A stretch of DNA of 64,000 nt from Pisaster brevispinus (taxonomy: Eukaryota; Echinodermata; Asteroidea; Forcipulatida; Asteriidae). Made by a program: the position numbers and the translations under genes. The stretch lies in NCBI GenBank assembly GCA_023634235.1, contig JAMKCF010000019.1:10433684-10497683 (forward strand), given 5' to 3'. Positions within the stretch are counted from its first letter, which is position 1; each line of letters starts with the position of its first letter. Positions 26,145 through 36,160 of the stretch are shown piece by piece. A model generated the notes under the pieces. The model worked only from the letters and a program-made list of their open reading frames with translations. It made no database searches and was not told the origin of the DNA.

Positions 26145-26196
26145 TGACGTCACACGTACTGCCTTGCATTTCGGGGGTGCCCTTGCACTGACGTCA
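26145..26196. promoter_or_regulatory. Pair of perfect CRE-type palindromes
   Basis: TGACGTCA occurs at 26145-26152 and 26189-26196. Each is followed by CACG and they lie 44 bp apart in a short duplication. These are consensus CREB/ATF sites by sequence. No promoter is established nearby, so their function is unproven. Confidence 0.35.
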
Positions 26197-26240
26197 CACG
26201 CAGTTACTGTCTGGTTATGCTCTCTTAATTCCGAGGATTT

Positions 26241-26450
26241 AAATTTCAATCTATTAGATTGAATTTTCACTCTTTCACAAATTGCCGTGAGGGAACAATC
26301 TCTCCAGATTAGCACTCAATCTTTTTTTAGAGTGAAAATGTTCAATCCATAAACGAGTGGAATTTCAAACTATTAGATTGAAATTTGCAATCAATGTTCA
26401 GTCGAATTTAGATTGAATATTGAACTATTCAATCTAATAGATTGAAATTT
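26241..26450. mobile_element. 210-bp MITE with 24-bp terminal inverted repeats
   Basis: The left end AAATTTCAATCTATTAGATT and its inverted copy at the right end (AATCTAATAGATTGAAATTT) bound the element. Further copies of the same ATTAGATTGAA motif lie inside. There is no ORF. The superfamily is unclear because no clean target duplication is visible. Confidence 0.6.
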
Positions 26451-26769
26451 CTCATTATTAAGCTGGATCAGAGCATGCACCCACCCCATACACAAATGGT
26501 ACAATCCTTTAAAAAAAATAACTGTAGAACTGTCTTTTATTCATGCTGCTTTAATTCAACACATTCAACTCAAGTAACACATGAAATTCAAGTAAAACAT
26601 TGAGAAATTCACGTAAAGCATTAAAATTCAAGTAACATCAAGTTCAAGGAACGCATCATACTTCAATACTGACAATGGTCTGCCATTATGGCGGTCAAAT
26701 ATCTTGTAAAGATCATGACCCAAGTTCAAAGAGCTGCTGAAGCCGAAATTACTACTTAATTAATTAAAT

Positions 26770-27035
26770 GACTGCTAAGCAAAAAATATACAGGAGGATA
26801 CCAGTCACAGATTGCATGTGTGGTTTGGTATTTTGGCTGGTAACCTTAGTCTGGTAAGCATGATTTTGATGTGCCAATTTCATAGAGCTGCTTATAGAAG
26901 CAGAATATTGCTAAACACTGCTTAGCAGAAATGACCAGGAACCCAGTCACAATTGCTACATGTGACATTGTATTTTGGCTGGTAACCTTAGTCTAGTAAG
27001 CATAGTTTTGTTGTTCTTAGCTAAATTCTTTGTTC
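26770..27035. repeat. Palindromic GAGCTGCTTAAGCAC-family repeat (two partial copies)
   Basis: Contains ACCAGTCACAGATTGCATGTG, TTTTGGCTGGTAACCTTAGT and CCAATTTCATAGAGCTGCTT, repeated as GAACCCAGTCACAATTGC and TTGGCTGGTAACCTTAGTC. A further fragment (GGGCCCAACTTCATAAAGCC) starts at about 27408. Confidence 0.6.
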
Positions 27036-28108
27036 TTCAGCAGCTCTCGTGTATGAACGTGCTCATACACAGTCACACACTCGGAATAGTACATGTATAA
27101 CCGGCTCTCAAAATAGCGTAGCAGATGTAGCGATGACGTCATATGAATTGGGTCAATACGTATAATTATGAACAGAGATGATGGGGATTGTTTATTAACA
27201 GTGTAAATCAGCGTCAGGTAATAATTGTTTAAGAGCTTTGTAAAAAAAATTATTAGGCCTAATTGTTTTGGGGTTTTTTGTTTTTTAGCAAACACTATAG
27301 GCCTACAAAATATCAAAAGAATTGTCATCGGTGTAAAAGATACATAGAATAATATTGGTAAAAAACAGAAAGCAATAAAGGAAATTTAAAAATCGGTAAA
27401 AAGTATCAGGGCCCAACTTCATAAAGCCATGAAGCAGAAAATACTGCACAGCTGAGCAAAAAACATGAGCTGGGAACCAGTAGTGACAATGTAAACGTTA
27501 TGAAAGTTTGGCTGGTTCGGTCTATATACCTGCTGTTTCAAATAGTTTGATCTTTCTCATTGGGGACCAGCGAATGTCATAAGCTTTTCAAACCAACTGT
27601 ACCAGTATAGCAACCAAAAATAGCATGGACTCAACGGTAGTTTTGTTGTATATTTACAACAGAAGTAATCTAGTTTCAGTGACAGAAGTGCAGCAAGAAA
27701 AACGTAAGGAGGTGACTCACTAGTAAATATGCGGAAACACCGCAAGTGTAAAGTGTAAATAATTTCCTCACACTGTTGTTGCCTGAAAACAACAATCTTC
27801 TCGTGCACGGGCCAACATAAAAGAAGCCTTGAAAGGAAGTGAACCAACTCTGACTACAAACTATTTATTAAGGTTACATGTGGGACAGCAGGTTTTGCTT
27901 CTAAGTCTGATCAATCATAAAGTATCAAATTAAAAAGAGATGGCTGCAGTAGTTATCATAATAAACTTGACATCTCTTTATGATTATTACAATTCTTCTT
28001 ACAAATCGGATAAACATTGTAGCTTACATTGTATACGGTTTTTAATTAATAGCAGCTTATTCTTTTATTTAGATTATAATAAAATCCTCATAAGGAACTA
28101 TTGTGTCT

Positions 28109-28876
28109 TCTACAGAGAACTACACCTTTTTACAGTATGCATATTCTATAAATCTGCTATTCTAGTATTGACTCTTCCCTCATGCGTTTTCATGATACAC
28201 AATATTAATTCACTTTAAAAACTCTGTGAATAGGCTTTTAGTTTAATTCTCCTTTTTACAGCATAGTTTTGTGCCATTTTTCATTTTCCAAAAAGAGAAA
28301 GATATTCTCTGCCTTTAATACTCACATTATCTGAAATGAAAGGATTTTTCTTTCTAAATTGTTTTTTCTTTTTCTACGAGCAAGCATGCTTTTGCGAGAA
28401 GAATAACCACACTGTAGTTCAGCCACGTACCTAAAACATTACCCAAAAGGCTAATAGTTATAAGTACTTACACAACTCCTCGAAGATACCCGCCCACGAT
28501 TACAGTAAAACAGAATGTCCAGTGTCCTGTCAAAGGCAAACAGCAAAAATGATTCCACCCGAACCCCCTCACCCTTTTTTTATATGACGTTGAAACTGAA
28601 TATTCATAGCTGCCTTTTCGAAAACGAGGTCTCAACTCCTGCCCTGCTTATATTCCCTTGGCCAGTTTAACATAATGTGATTTTGCGCATTGGGTTGGAA
28701 GAATCCGTAATAGCCAAAGCCACGTTCACACTTGTTCAGCAACGTGAACCGTTTTAAATAATATCAGCTTACATCTTTTTGTTTTCATTATTAAATAAAC
28801 TCTGTGTTTTCTACAAATAAAAAACTAACTACTACACCTTTTTACAGTATGCATATTCTATAAATCTACTATTCTG
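28109..28876. repeat. Direct duplication of a ~55-bp segment
   Basis: The segment CACCTTTTTACAGTATGCAT continuing ATTCTATAAATCT occurs at about 28125-28160 and again at about 28835-28872. The two copies bracket promoter copy C and point to a local duplication. Confidence 0.6.
28370..28740 (-). promoter_or_regulatory. Orphan promoter/first-exon copy C (TTC22-like family)
   Basis: On the minus strand this contains GCGCAAAATCACATTATGTT, AAACTGGCCAAGGGAATATAAG (a TATA-like box), GAGACCTCGTTTTCGAAAAGG and a donor GTTGT/GTAAGT near 28466. It aligns over more than 300 bp with copy A at 33780-34130 and shares the core with copy B at 31735-31790. I find no matching coding exon downstream of it, so it looks like a duplicated promoter without a gene body. 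Confidence 0.45.
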
Positions 28877-29956
28877 TTATTTTGAATTTCATTTTCTTTT
28901 CACTATAATATTACATTTAAAAAGAATGGAAGTCTTTTTCAGACCTTACTTTCACAAAATCAATATTTTAAACTATTTTCGATCGTTTTCAATCTGAATT
29001 TCTTTCAGTTTTGGTAGTTTCTTGTCAGCCAAAAGTAGACATTTTCCTTTGCTTATAAGTAAACGCATAAGATACGTGGTATCTCAGTGGTATTTACATT
29101 CAGTAATGGCCTAACTTGTGTTTGATCATCAAAACAAAAAAAATAATAATCATAAACCTTACAATAATAGTCCACTAAAAGCAAAAACCTCTTCACCATG
29201 GCATGATAGTTACACACACAACATTAATTAAACAATGTTTAACAAAAGTTAAACAAAACGTACAACTGAAAACAACATTAATTATAGTTGTGTTCCCAAA
29301 TATAATAGGGAACCTACCTACTACATTGTATGATTAGGATACTTAAACTATAACTTAAACTATGTCACTTCAAATGATGTTCTATAAAGTATACATGGAA
29401 TAAAAATGCAAAAAATCGCAACGACTGAATCTGAATTTGCATAGGGCGTAGGTAACTATAGACGTAATGTGTAGAACGCCTCATTAATGTCCTAAATTGT
29501 ACCAGAGAGCATCTAATGTTTAAAAAATAATTCACGGGGTCCCAAAGCAGGCCCCGGCCCCGCGCCGTAAAAGGCTTTGCGTTCGCTAGTTCTCCTCATT
29601 AATGCCTGATGCTAGACACATTCTGGCTAGAATGCCGTTTCTTACACAAACAACAGCGGCGTTTAGCCGATGACTCCCTCTAAAAAATATTAGCTATTAT
29701 AATTTCATACTGAAAATCCATGTCATATCCAATAATTGTGTTAAGTTTTGTCGTAAACCCTTTGAACTGGCTGTATTACTCATAAGTCTTGGCGTATGTT
29801 TTCAGAAAAGGCTCTTCGTTGAGTTTGCACTTTATTTAAATTTATTTGTTTGTTGCTTATATATTATTGTACGTATAGGCCCTACTTCACGCGCGAACGG
29901 TAAAAACAAACCATTAACACTGTGACACCTCCTTAAACTACCGGTATAGAAAATAC

Positions 29957-31363
29957 TCACCGCAAATGCGTTTTTTCTTTGTCCAGCAACTGAACATTGC
30001 CACATTTCCAGCCAGTCTTCTCCTCGCACTCCACGCCTCGTTCGAATAACTCCAATGCTTGCCGGTGTTGACCGAAAAAACAGAGACACTGCCCTTTGAC
30101 GCAATGAAAGTTGGCACTGTCTGCCCCATCCTGACACTTCTCCCCCTTAGAACACGTCTCCAGAGCTTGTTGGATATACTCCTCAGACTGACGGCCGTTT
30201 GATGTCGTAGCGAGGTGATAGTAGACTTCAGCCAGGTTGAAAAAATCCAAGGGCGAAACATGTTCTTCCAAGATGAACTCTAAGTCAGTTTTCGCCGTCA
30301 TGAGGAGCTCGACAAGGTCGGCGGGCGATCCTCCCCGTCTTCCGGCGTTCTTCTGTTTCAATCTGAATTGCTTCAGGCAGATAGTAGCCCTGGTGGAGTA
30401 AGCATGGTAGTTTTGCTTACTAGATTCATCCAGACGGATGGAGTTACTTAAGTACTCCATCGCCCCATCGAAATCACGATTAGGCCAACGGTTACGAATA
30501 GTAGCAAGGCGGGTATATATACTGGCTTTTGATGAGTCGGAGACAGCATATTTTAATGCTTCTTTTAAGCATATTTCTGGATCTCTGATGAATTGAACTA
30601 GATTTTGGGGCACTTCTTCTTCATTTACATCAATCTCAAGACGAGATGCTTCTCCCAATGCATTCCCAATGTGGAGGAAGGCGTCGCTTCTCATATCAGG
30701 ATCTGCTGATTCGCTGTTGATTAAGGCACAAAAATTACTGACTGTGGCTTGCAAATGCTTTGTTGCAACCTGTTTTGTAATTTATTGAGACTTAAACATC
30801 TTCCTGCTTGCCAGTCCAATGCCCAAATGCCAATCATCTTTTTCTTGAGGGTCTACTGGGTTGCCAGCCAATTTCATCGCCTTGTTGTAGAGTTCCAAGG
30901 CTGTGCTGAATCGTTCTTGCGTCAACGTCTCATAGTAGTTCTCAAACATGAACGCGAAGGCCTGCTCGGCATATCGTCTTCCTTGTTGCCTCTTTTTCTC
31001 TGTTTCTGAAGGCATATTAGGGCCAAGGTTGCTTGCTGCAATCCCCGCACCAGACGTAATATACTCCTCATCAGACAGAGTCTGTCTTTCCACATAATCA
31101 AGGTTGGCCTTTGCGTTCAGATTATCGGGGTCTTCACCGGGTTCAAGAATCTTGTTGAAGTAATCTTTTGCTTCCTGCACCTTGTTTCGTCTGAAGGCAA
31201 GAACACCGAGAAGATTGCGAATTGCGTGGCGTTCGGGACGCTGACTTTTGGAGACCAAGTAACGCTTGTATTGTTCCTCTCTGTAGTCTGCTGTTATTTC
31301 GACTATCGGATCTTTGTTGATAACCAATTGCAAATGGAAATGGCCGACCGGAGTATCAGCCAT
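29957..31363 (-). CDS. TTC22-like tetratricopeptide-repeat protein, interrupted by an in-frame TAA
   Basis: The first part (ATG at 31361-31363) runs 193 residues to a TAA at 30784-30782. The same frame then stays open for 274 codons to a TGA at 29959-29957. Conserved family signatures lie on both sides: VGHFHLQLVINKDP, HAIRNLLGVLAF, DNLNAKANLDYVERQ and RRYAEQAFAFMFENYYE before the stop; SIYTRLATI, NYHAYSTRATICLKQF, AKTDLEFILEE and HCVKGQCLCFFGQHRQALEL after it. Spacing of TPR-like helices is continuous across the stop. The order resembles vertebrate TTC22 (about 569 residues), an uncharacterised TPR protein; this assignment is from memory. An acceptor (TGTGCAG) ends at 31400, so a non-coding upstream exon is likely. 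CGG/TGAGT at 29961 could be a donor to a further exon or simply the end of the ORF. AATAAA lies on the minus strand near 29835. The gene may be a young pseudogene, a nonsense allele or a readthrough gene. Confidence 0.65.
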
Positions 31364-31689
31364 GGTATCAGCTACAGCAATGTTGATTGTTGAGCTGACC
31401 TGCACATAGAAAATAATCAAAATTTAAACCATCTTAATGAGAACTGGGGACCTCTTCAAGATGTAATTGGTCGGGTATAGATATCTAATAGGGAATGAGT
31501 GCATCACAAAACTGAAGTTGACAAGAGCCCCTCTTTATTCTCTCGGCATTGACAGTATTTCAGATGGAAATATATCTATGATGGGTCCAGGACTACATAA
31601 TATTTCGGCGAAGATGTTTTTCAGGTTCCCGTCGGTGAACAGCTGTAGGCCTATGATGAAATAATTTTACCCTATTAACCCTGAACTTT

Positions 31690-31800
31690 CTTTTGTGGGT
31701 GATATTGAATATTCCTAGCAGCCTATCGGCTCCATTCCGGCTTGTATTCCTCTAGCCACTTTAATATAATTTGATCTGTGAGTAATGTGAATGTGTTTTG
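31690..31800 (-). promoter_or_regulatory. Promoter copy B, upstream of the TTC22-like gene
   Basis: The minus strand reads AAATTATATTAAAGTGGCTAG then AGGAATACAAGCCGGAATGG. This parallels the ATTATGTTAAACTGGCC and AGTATAAGCC core of copies A and C. It is about 350 bp upstream of the coding exon acceptor and is the best-placed promoter for that gene, although its TATA-like box is degraded (AATACAAG). Confidence 0.45.
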
Positions 31801-32600
31801 TTGCGTTCGGTGGCATGGCTGATCATGCACGCAGTCCTGGTATGTGACAAATATCTCATGAGGGTTTTCCCCACAGCTGTGTACAATACAAGTGGAATCA
31901 GGGTTGTGGTAACTACGTACACCCCTTGCGTTCCTATAACTTCGACGGGTATGCAGCACCAGTGTGACGTTAATATTGTGTAGAAATTTCGTCTGACAGC
32001 AACCTCTTTTGAATCAACTTCTTTGAGGAAACACACACCGGGGAAGTCCCGCCCATGACACCGACCGGCAGCCGCGTGATCGCTTTAAACAATAATGATG
32101 AGTTAAATTCGACAAAACAGCGACGCCAGCGCAAACTTTTGATTTAAGTTCGACACTGCCGGCCGTGTGTACACGGGTAGTTGCACGACGTGGTGACAAA
32201 CGTCATCACGCTCTTGCCGTGTCGATTCGAATTGAATTCTCAGTCGGGCGATGCCCTTTGGGAATACGCATGCGCAAAGCTTTTGAAACGTGTTTTATGT
32301 ATATTTTCCTTGTCCGTACCGTAGCTGATACGGATGGGATGGGGAACACTGAACAAACATAATATTCTGTAAATTTCGGAATTGTAATCGATTTTGTTTG
32401 TCACTTTAAAATAAAATACGATGAACGCCAGGCTCATCAACGGTTGTAATAGTAATGAAGATATTTAAGCTTGGGAACAATTATTTTGTCATTGATAAAC
32501 AAAAACTACGAGTGTCAGCTCGAATTGCCATTATGAAACAAAACTCTTTGCAATTTTCTCCCGCGTCGCAATTTTGATTTTCTATAAGTGCGGCAAACTA

Positions 32601-33259
32601 TTTTACTAAATTCGACGTTTGTCACTTTTTTAGGGGGTGGGATGGAAGGATTTAGGGGGGAGCTAATAGAGCAAATGCTACTGCATTGGGCGTTTTGGTG
32701 GTGTGTTTTGGCAGAAATTGATTTCAATGCTATTGTTAGCAAAGCCTGGTAGAGTGTGCCCACTTACTCTAATTAAAAACAGAAATTAGCATTGGTTATA
32801 ATAACAAATGGAAATCTAGATTTTTAACTGATAAGTCTCTGGACAACTGAAAGATGTTCAGCTTCGTACAAATGGGAACATCAATAAAACATAGTGGGTG
32901 AGCTCCAGGGAAATGAACAAAATCGCCCATAGAAGTTAAGGGTTAAGACCAGACTTTGGGTTTTTAATCCACTGGTGTAACTGGGCCTTCGTTATAGATG
33001 CTTTTTAGCAGAAAACATTAGGCTTAGCCTACTCACACATTTTCTGCAAGGCAAAAATTAACAGGGTACCAGTCACAGATTGTACATGTGACTCGGTATT
33101 TTGCTAGTACGAATTATTTTGTTGTGACCAACTAATTTTGATGCTCAAGCAGCTCTGTGAAATTCAGCCCAGGGCCCAATTTCATAGAGCTGCTTAACGG
33201 CCGTTTTGTGCTTACTGCACGAGTTTCCATTTCATTTTACTAAATTCGACGTTTGTCAC
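32601..33259. repeat. 609-bp insertion flanked by a 25-bp direct repeat
   Basis: A 25-bp sequence beginning TTTTACTAAATTCGACG is present at 32601-32625 and 33235-33259. Between them, 32626-33234 is a nearly identical copy of 34459-35070; I count only a handful of differences, for example CCCACTTACT against CCCAATTACT and CTGCACGAG against CTGCGCGAG. The insertion interrupts another repeat and ends exactly at the direct repeats. Confidence 0.85.
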
Positions 33260-33779
33260 CGATTCGATTTAAGTGCCGAACTCTTACGGTGCAAAAATCA
33301 TTTGAGTTCGACGCGGCAAAAGTGAGACGTTTAGCGCAGACCTTATAGTGTCTTGAAAGGACACGAAGGGGAGAGTCACGACCGGGAATCGAACCCACAC
33401 TCTTAAAAAACTATAGGCCTACACTGCAGAAAACATTGACACAATGAGTGTTGGCACTCCATATAGATACCGGGGGGGAATCAAATATTTACACCACGAG
33501 GTGTTAACACTAATTTCTGCAACAATTTGGTGTTATTTTAACATAAATTTGTAGTTTAAATCTGTCTTTTTTGCAGTATAGGTACCAGAACTGAGTTCGA
33601 TGCACTATATAGGCCTACATAATAAATGTAAAAATCTCTCAAACATTATGATTACCAGTTAACTTAAACCAAATGGATAATATCACAGTTTAAATTTGAA
33701 TAGATGTATACAACGTTGTATAAAGTTACAGTACGCATATCTCTCAAATATTAATAGATTTTTTAAACTAAAGTATTTG

Positions 33780-34130
33780 TTTCGTTTTTCTACAAACATT
33801 CAAGCAAGCTTATGTTTTTAGGGAAGAATAACCCGCATTGTTGAGCTACAGTTCAACAACGTCGGGATGTTGTTACGTCTCAAATGCTCTATAAATCTTT
33901 TCAAAAAGGCTAATACTCACACAAATCCTCAAGGGTACCGCCCAAGATTACAGGAAAACAAAAATGGCTGGATGCCCAGACATGACAAAGGCAAACACCA
34001 AAAATGCCTTTTCGAAAACGAGGTCTCAACTGCAGCTCCTGTCTGGCTTATACTCCTTTGGCCAGTTTAACATAATGTGATTTTGCGCATAGGGTTGGAG
34101 AATCCGTAGCCAAAGCCACTGTACCTGAAC
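33780..34130 (-). promoter_or_regulatory. Promoter/first-exon copy A (TTC22-like family)
   Basis: The minus strand carries GCGCAAAATCACATTATGTT, AAACTGGCCAAAGGAGTATA (a TATA box, AGTATAAGCC), GAGACCTCGTTTTCGAAAAGG, a short ATG-initiated 12-codon frame and a donor TTTGT/GTGAGT near 33914. It could be a distal alternative first exon of the TTC22-like gene 2.5 kb downstream, or a leftover of a lost paralogue. Confidence 0.45.
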
Positions 34131-34458
34131 CTTTCGCCCTTGTCAACCCAGCAACAACGCAACATTATAATTTAGCGGTTTCGGCTGACGACACGTGACA
34201 CACTGCTCGTATGGGTTTTCCCATTCCTTCTTCAATGATTGCGAAACAGGGATGGGTTATTTTCCAAGAGCATTCAACGTTTCCGTAGGCCTTGAACTTG
34301 AATAATATTATGTTGTCTCAACTGTCGGATGATCTATCACGTGACAGATGTCTAATGCTTGGTTTACCACGGGGTTGAGTCCTATTATTAATATGTGCCA
34401 ATCCACACTATGAAAGGCCCTTTAGCATAGTATGTGGACATCTGTTATATATTTTTAT

Positions 34459-35070
34459 TTTTTTAGGGGGTGGGATGGAAGGATTTAGGGGGGGGAGCTA
34501 ATAGAGCAAATGCTACTGCATTGGACTTTTTGGTGGTGTGTTTTGGCAGAAATTGATTTCAATGCTATTGTTAGCAAAGCCTGGTAGAGTGTGCCCAATT
34601 ACTCTAATTAAAAACAGAAATTAGCATTGGTTATAATTACAAATGGAAATCTAGATTTTTAACTGATAAGTCTCTGGACCAACTGAAAGATGTTCAGCTT
34701 CGTACAAATGGGAACATCAATAAAACATAGTGGGTGAGCTCCAGGGAAATGAACAAAATCGCCCATAGAAGTTAAGGGTTAAGACCAGACTTTGGGTTTT
34801 TAATCCACTGGTGTAACTGGGCCTTCGTTATAGATGCTTTTTAGCAGAAAACATTAGGCTTAGCCTACTCACACATTTTCTGCAAGGCAAAAATTAACAG
34901 GGTACCAGTCACAGATTGTACATGTGACTCGGTATTTTGCTAGTACGAATTATTTTGTTGTGACCAACTAATTTTGATGCTCAAGCAGCTCTGTGAAATT
35001 CAGCCCAGGGCCCAATTTCATAGAGCTGCTTAACGGCCGTTTTGTGCTTACTGCGCGAGTTTCCATTTCA
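34459..35070. repeat. Source-like copy of the 609-bp repeat block
   Basis: Matches 32626-33234 almost base for base. Here the similarity stops without flanking direct repeats: the sequence continues into CATCGCTGCTAACCG, the natural extension of the palindromic repeat. This makes it the likely donor or older copy. Confidence 0.8.
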
Positions 35071-35237
35071 CATCGCTGCTAACCGTTTAAGCACACGAAA
35101 AGGGCAGGCATGCTAACCTTTCGGTGCTTACTTGAATGACGTCACAATGAAAATCCATGGTGAACGCACAAGCTAGTTGCCCAGTTTTCTCACTAGCCTG
35201 TAAAACACGCTTACGCTTAGGCAATTTTGTTTTCCTG

Positions 35238-35429
35238 GGACCAATTTCATAGAGCTGCTTAAGCAGAAAACAATGCTTAACAATTTCCTGCTAAGCAGAA
35301 ATGAGCAGGATACCAGTCACAAATTGTACACGTGACATGGTAGTTTGGCTGGTAACCTTATTCTGGTAAGCAAAATTGCAATGTGCGTAGCAATTTTTTG
35401 TGCTTAAGCAGCTCTATGAATTTGGGCCC
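35238..35429. repeat. Clearest copy of the palindromic GAGCTGCTTAAGCAC family
   Basis: The left end is ACCAATTTCATAGAGCTGCT and the right end its inverted form AGCAGCTCTATGAATTTGGG, about 190 bp overall. Internal blocks are CTAAGCAGAAATGAGCAGG, TACCAGTCACAAATTGTACA, GACATGGTAGTTTGGCTGGT and ATTCTGGTAAGCA. It is non-coding and MITE-like. No clear target duplication was identified. Confidence 0.75.
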
Positions 35430-35565
35430 TGCTATTAGCATGGAAATTTCCACCGTTAAGCAGTGCTATGAAATTTGACCCTGCCGTTAAACGTGCTACT
35501 GTATGTATGTACAGTACACGTACTTCCCCTCACTGGTGTTTTAAAATTTTGATCGGCCTACATGT

Positions 35566-35598
<33 letters not shown>

Positions 35599-35608
35599 GG
35601 GGGGGGGG
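35566..35608. repeat. Poly-T followed by poly-G tract
   Basis: About 33 T followed by 10 G. Such homopolymers are prone to assembly and sequencing error; a similar T/G tract is at 62409-62438. Confidence 0.9.
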
Positions 35609-35699
35609 TAGGGGGTAGGGAACACAGATAGTGTTTGCATAAATAAACCAGGCAGGTAGACCCAATCAGTACAGTCAAAGAAAAACCTACCTTCGAAAA

Positions 35700-36055
35700 T
35701 TGCTTTAAGTCTGCCTATGCATCAGTGCTCAAGAATATTTGCATTTATTAACTAATTTTATGTATTTATTTGTACTGTCAGTTTATTTAGCATCGTTGTT
35801 TTTGATGAATATATTTATATGTTAACATTGCTCTTTTATAAAGAATCCTGATGAGATAGACCTATATATTGTGTCTCAACTTGTGTGTGTGTGCCTTTGT
35901 AGGTTTTTATTGTCTGGATTGTCTGTATAGATAGTGATTATTTTCGCCTTTTGGTTATCCTTGGGCTTGTCCTCTGTAGACCTATTTATATTTTTAGTTC
36001 TTTGTATGTATCGTTTGTGTGCTGTCCGGAAATAAATAAATAAATCAATAAATAT
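35700..36055 (+). repeat. Possible retroposon 3' tail
   Basis: T/G-rich sequence ending CCGGAAATAAATAAATAAATC, similar in style to the tail at 18350-18640. No coding domain remains. It ends about 100 bp before the first recognised PLAC8-like exon. Confidence 0.35.
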
Positions 36056-36160
36056 TTATATATAATAAAGAAAAAAAGCTATAAATAAACATTTGCCTCA
36101 ACTCCGGCGGAAATTTCCAAATGATTCTTTAACTGTTTTGGTTGTTGTTTTTTTGTACAG

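Noticed and set aside
29832..30261. Minus ORFs of 101-107 residues overlapping the TTC22-like exon
   Set aside because: Alternative frames of the TPR coding exon without TPR features.
31761..32036. 91-residue minus ORF upstream of the TTC22-like gene
   Set aside because: It overlaps promoter copy B and has no similarity to the TPR gene N-terminus or any domain I recognise.
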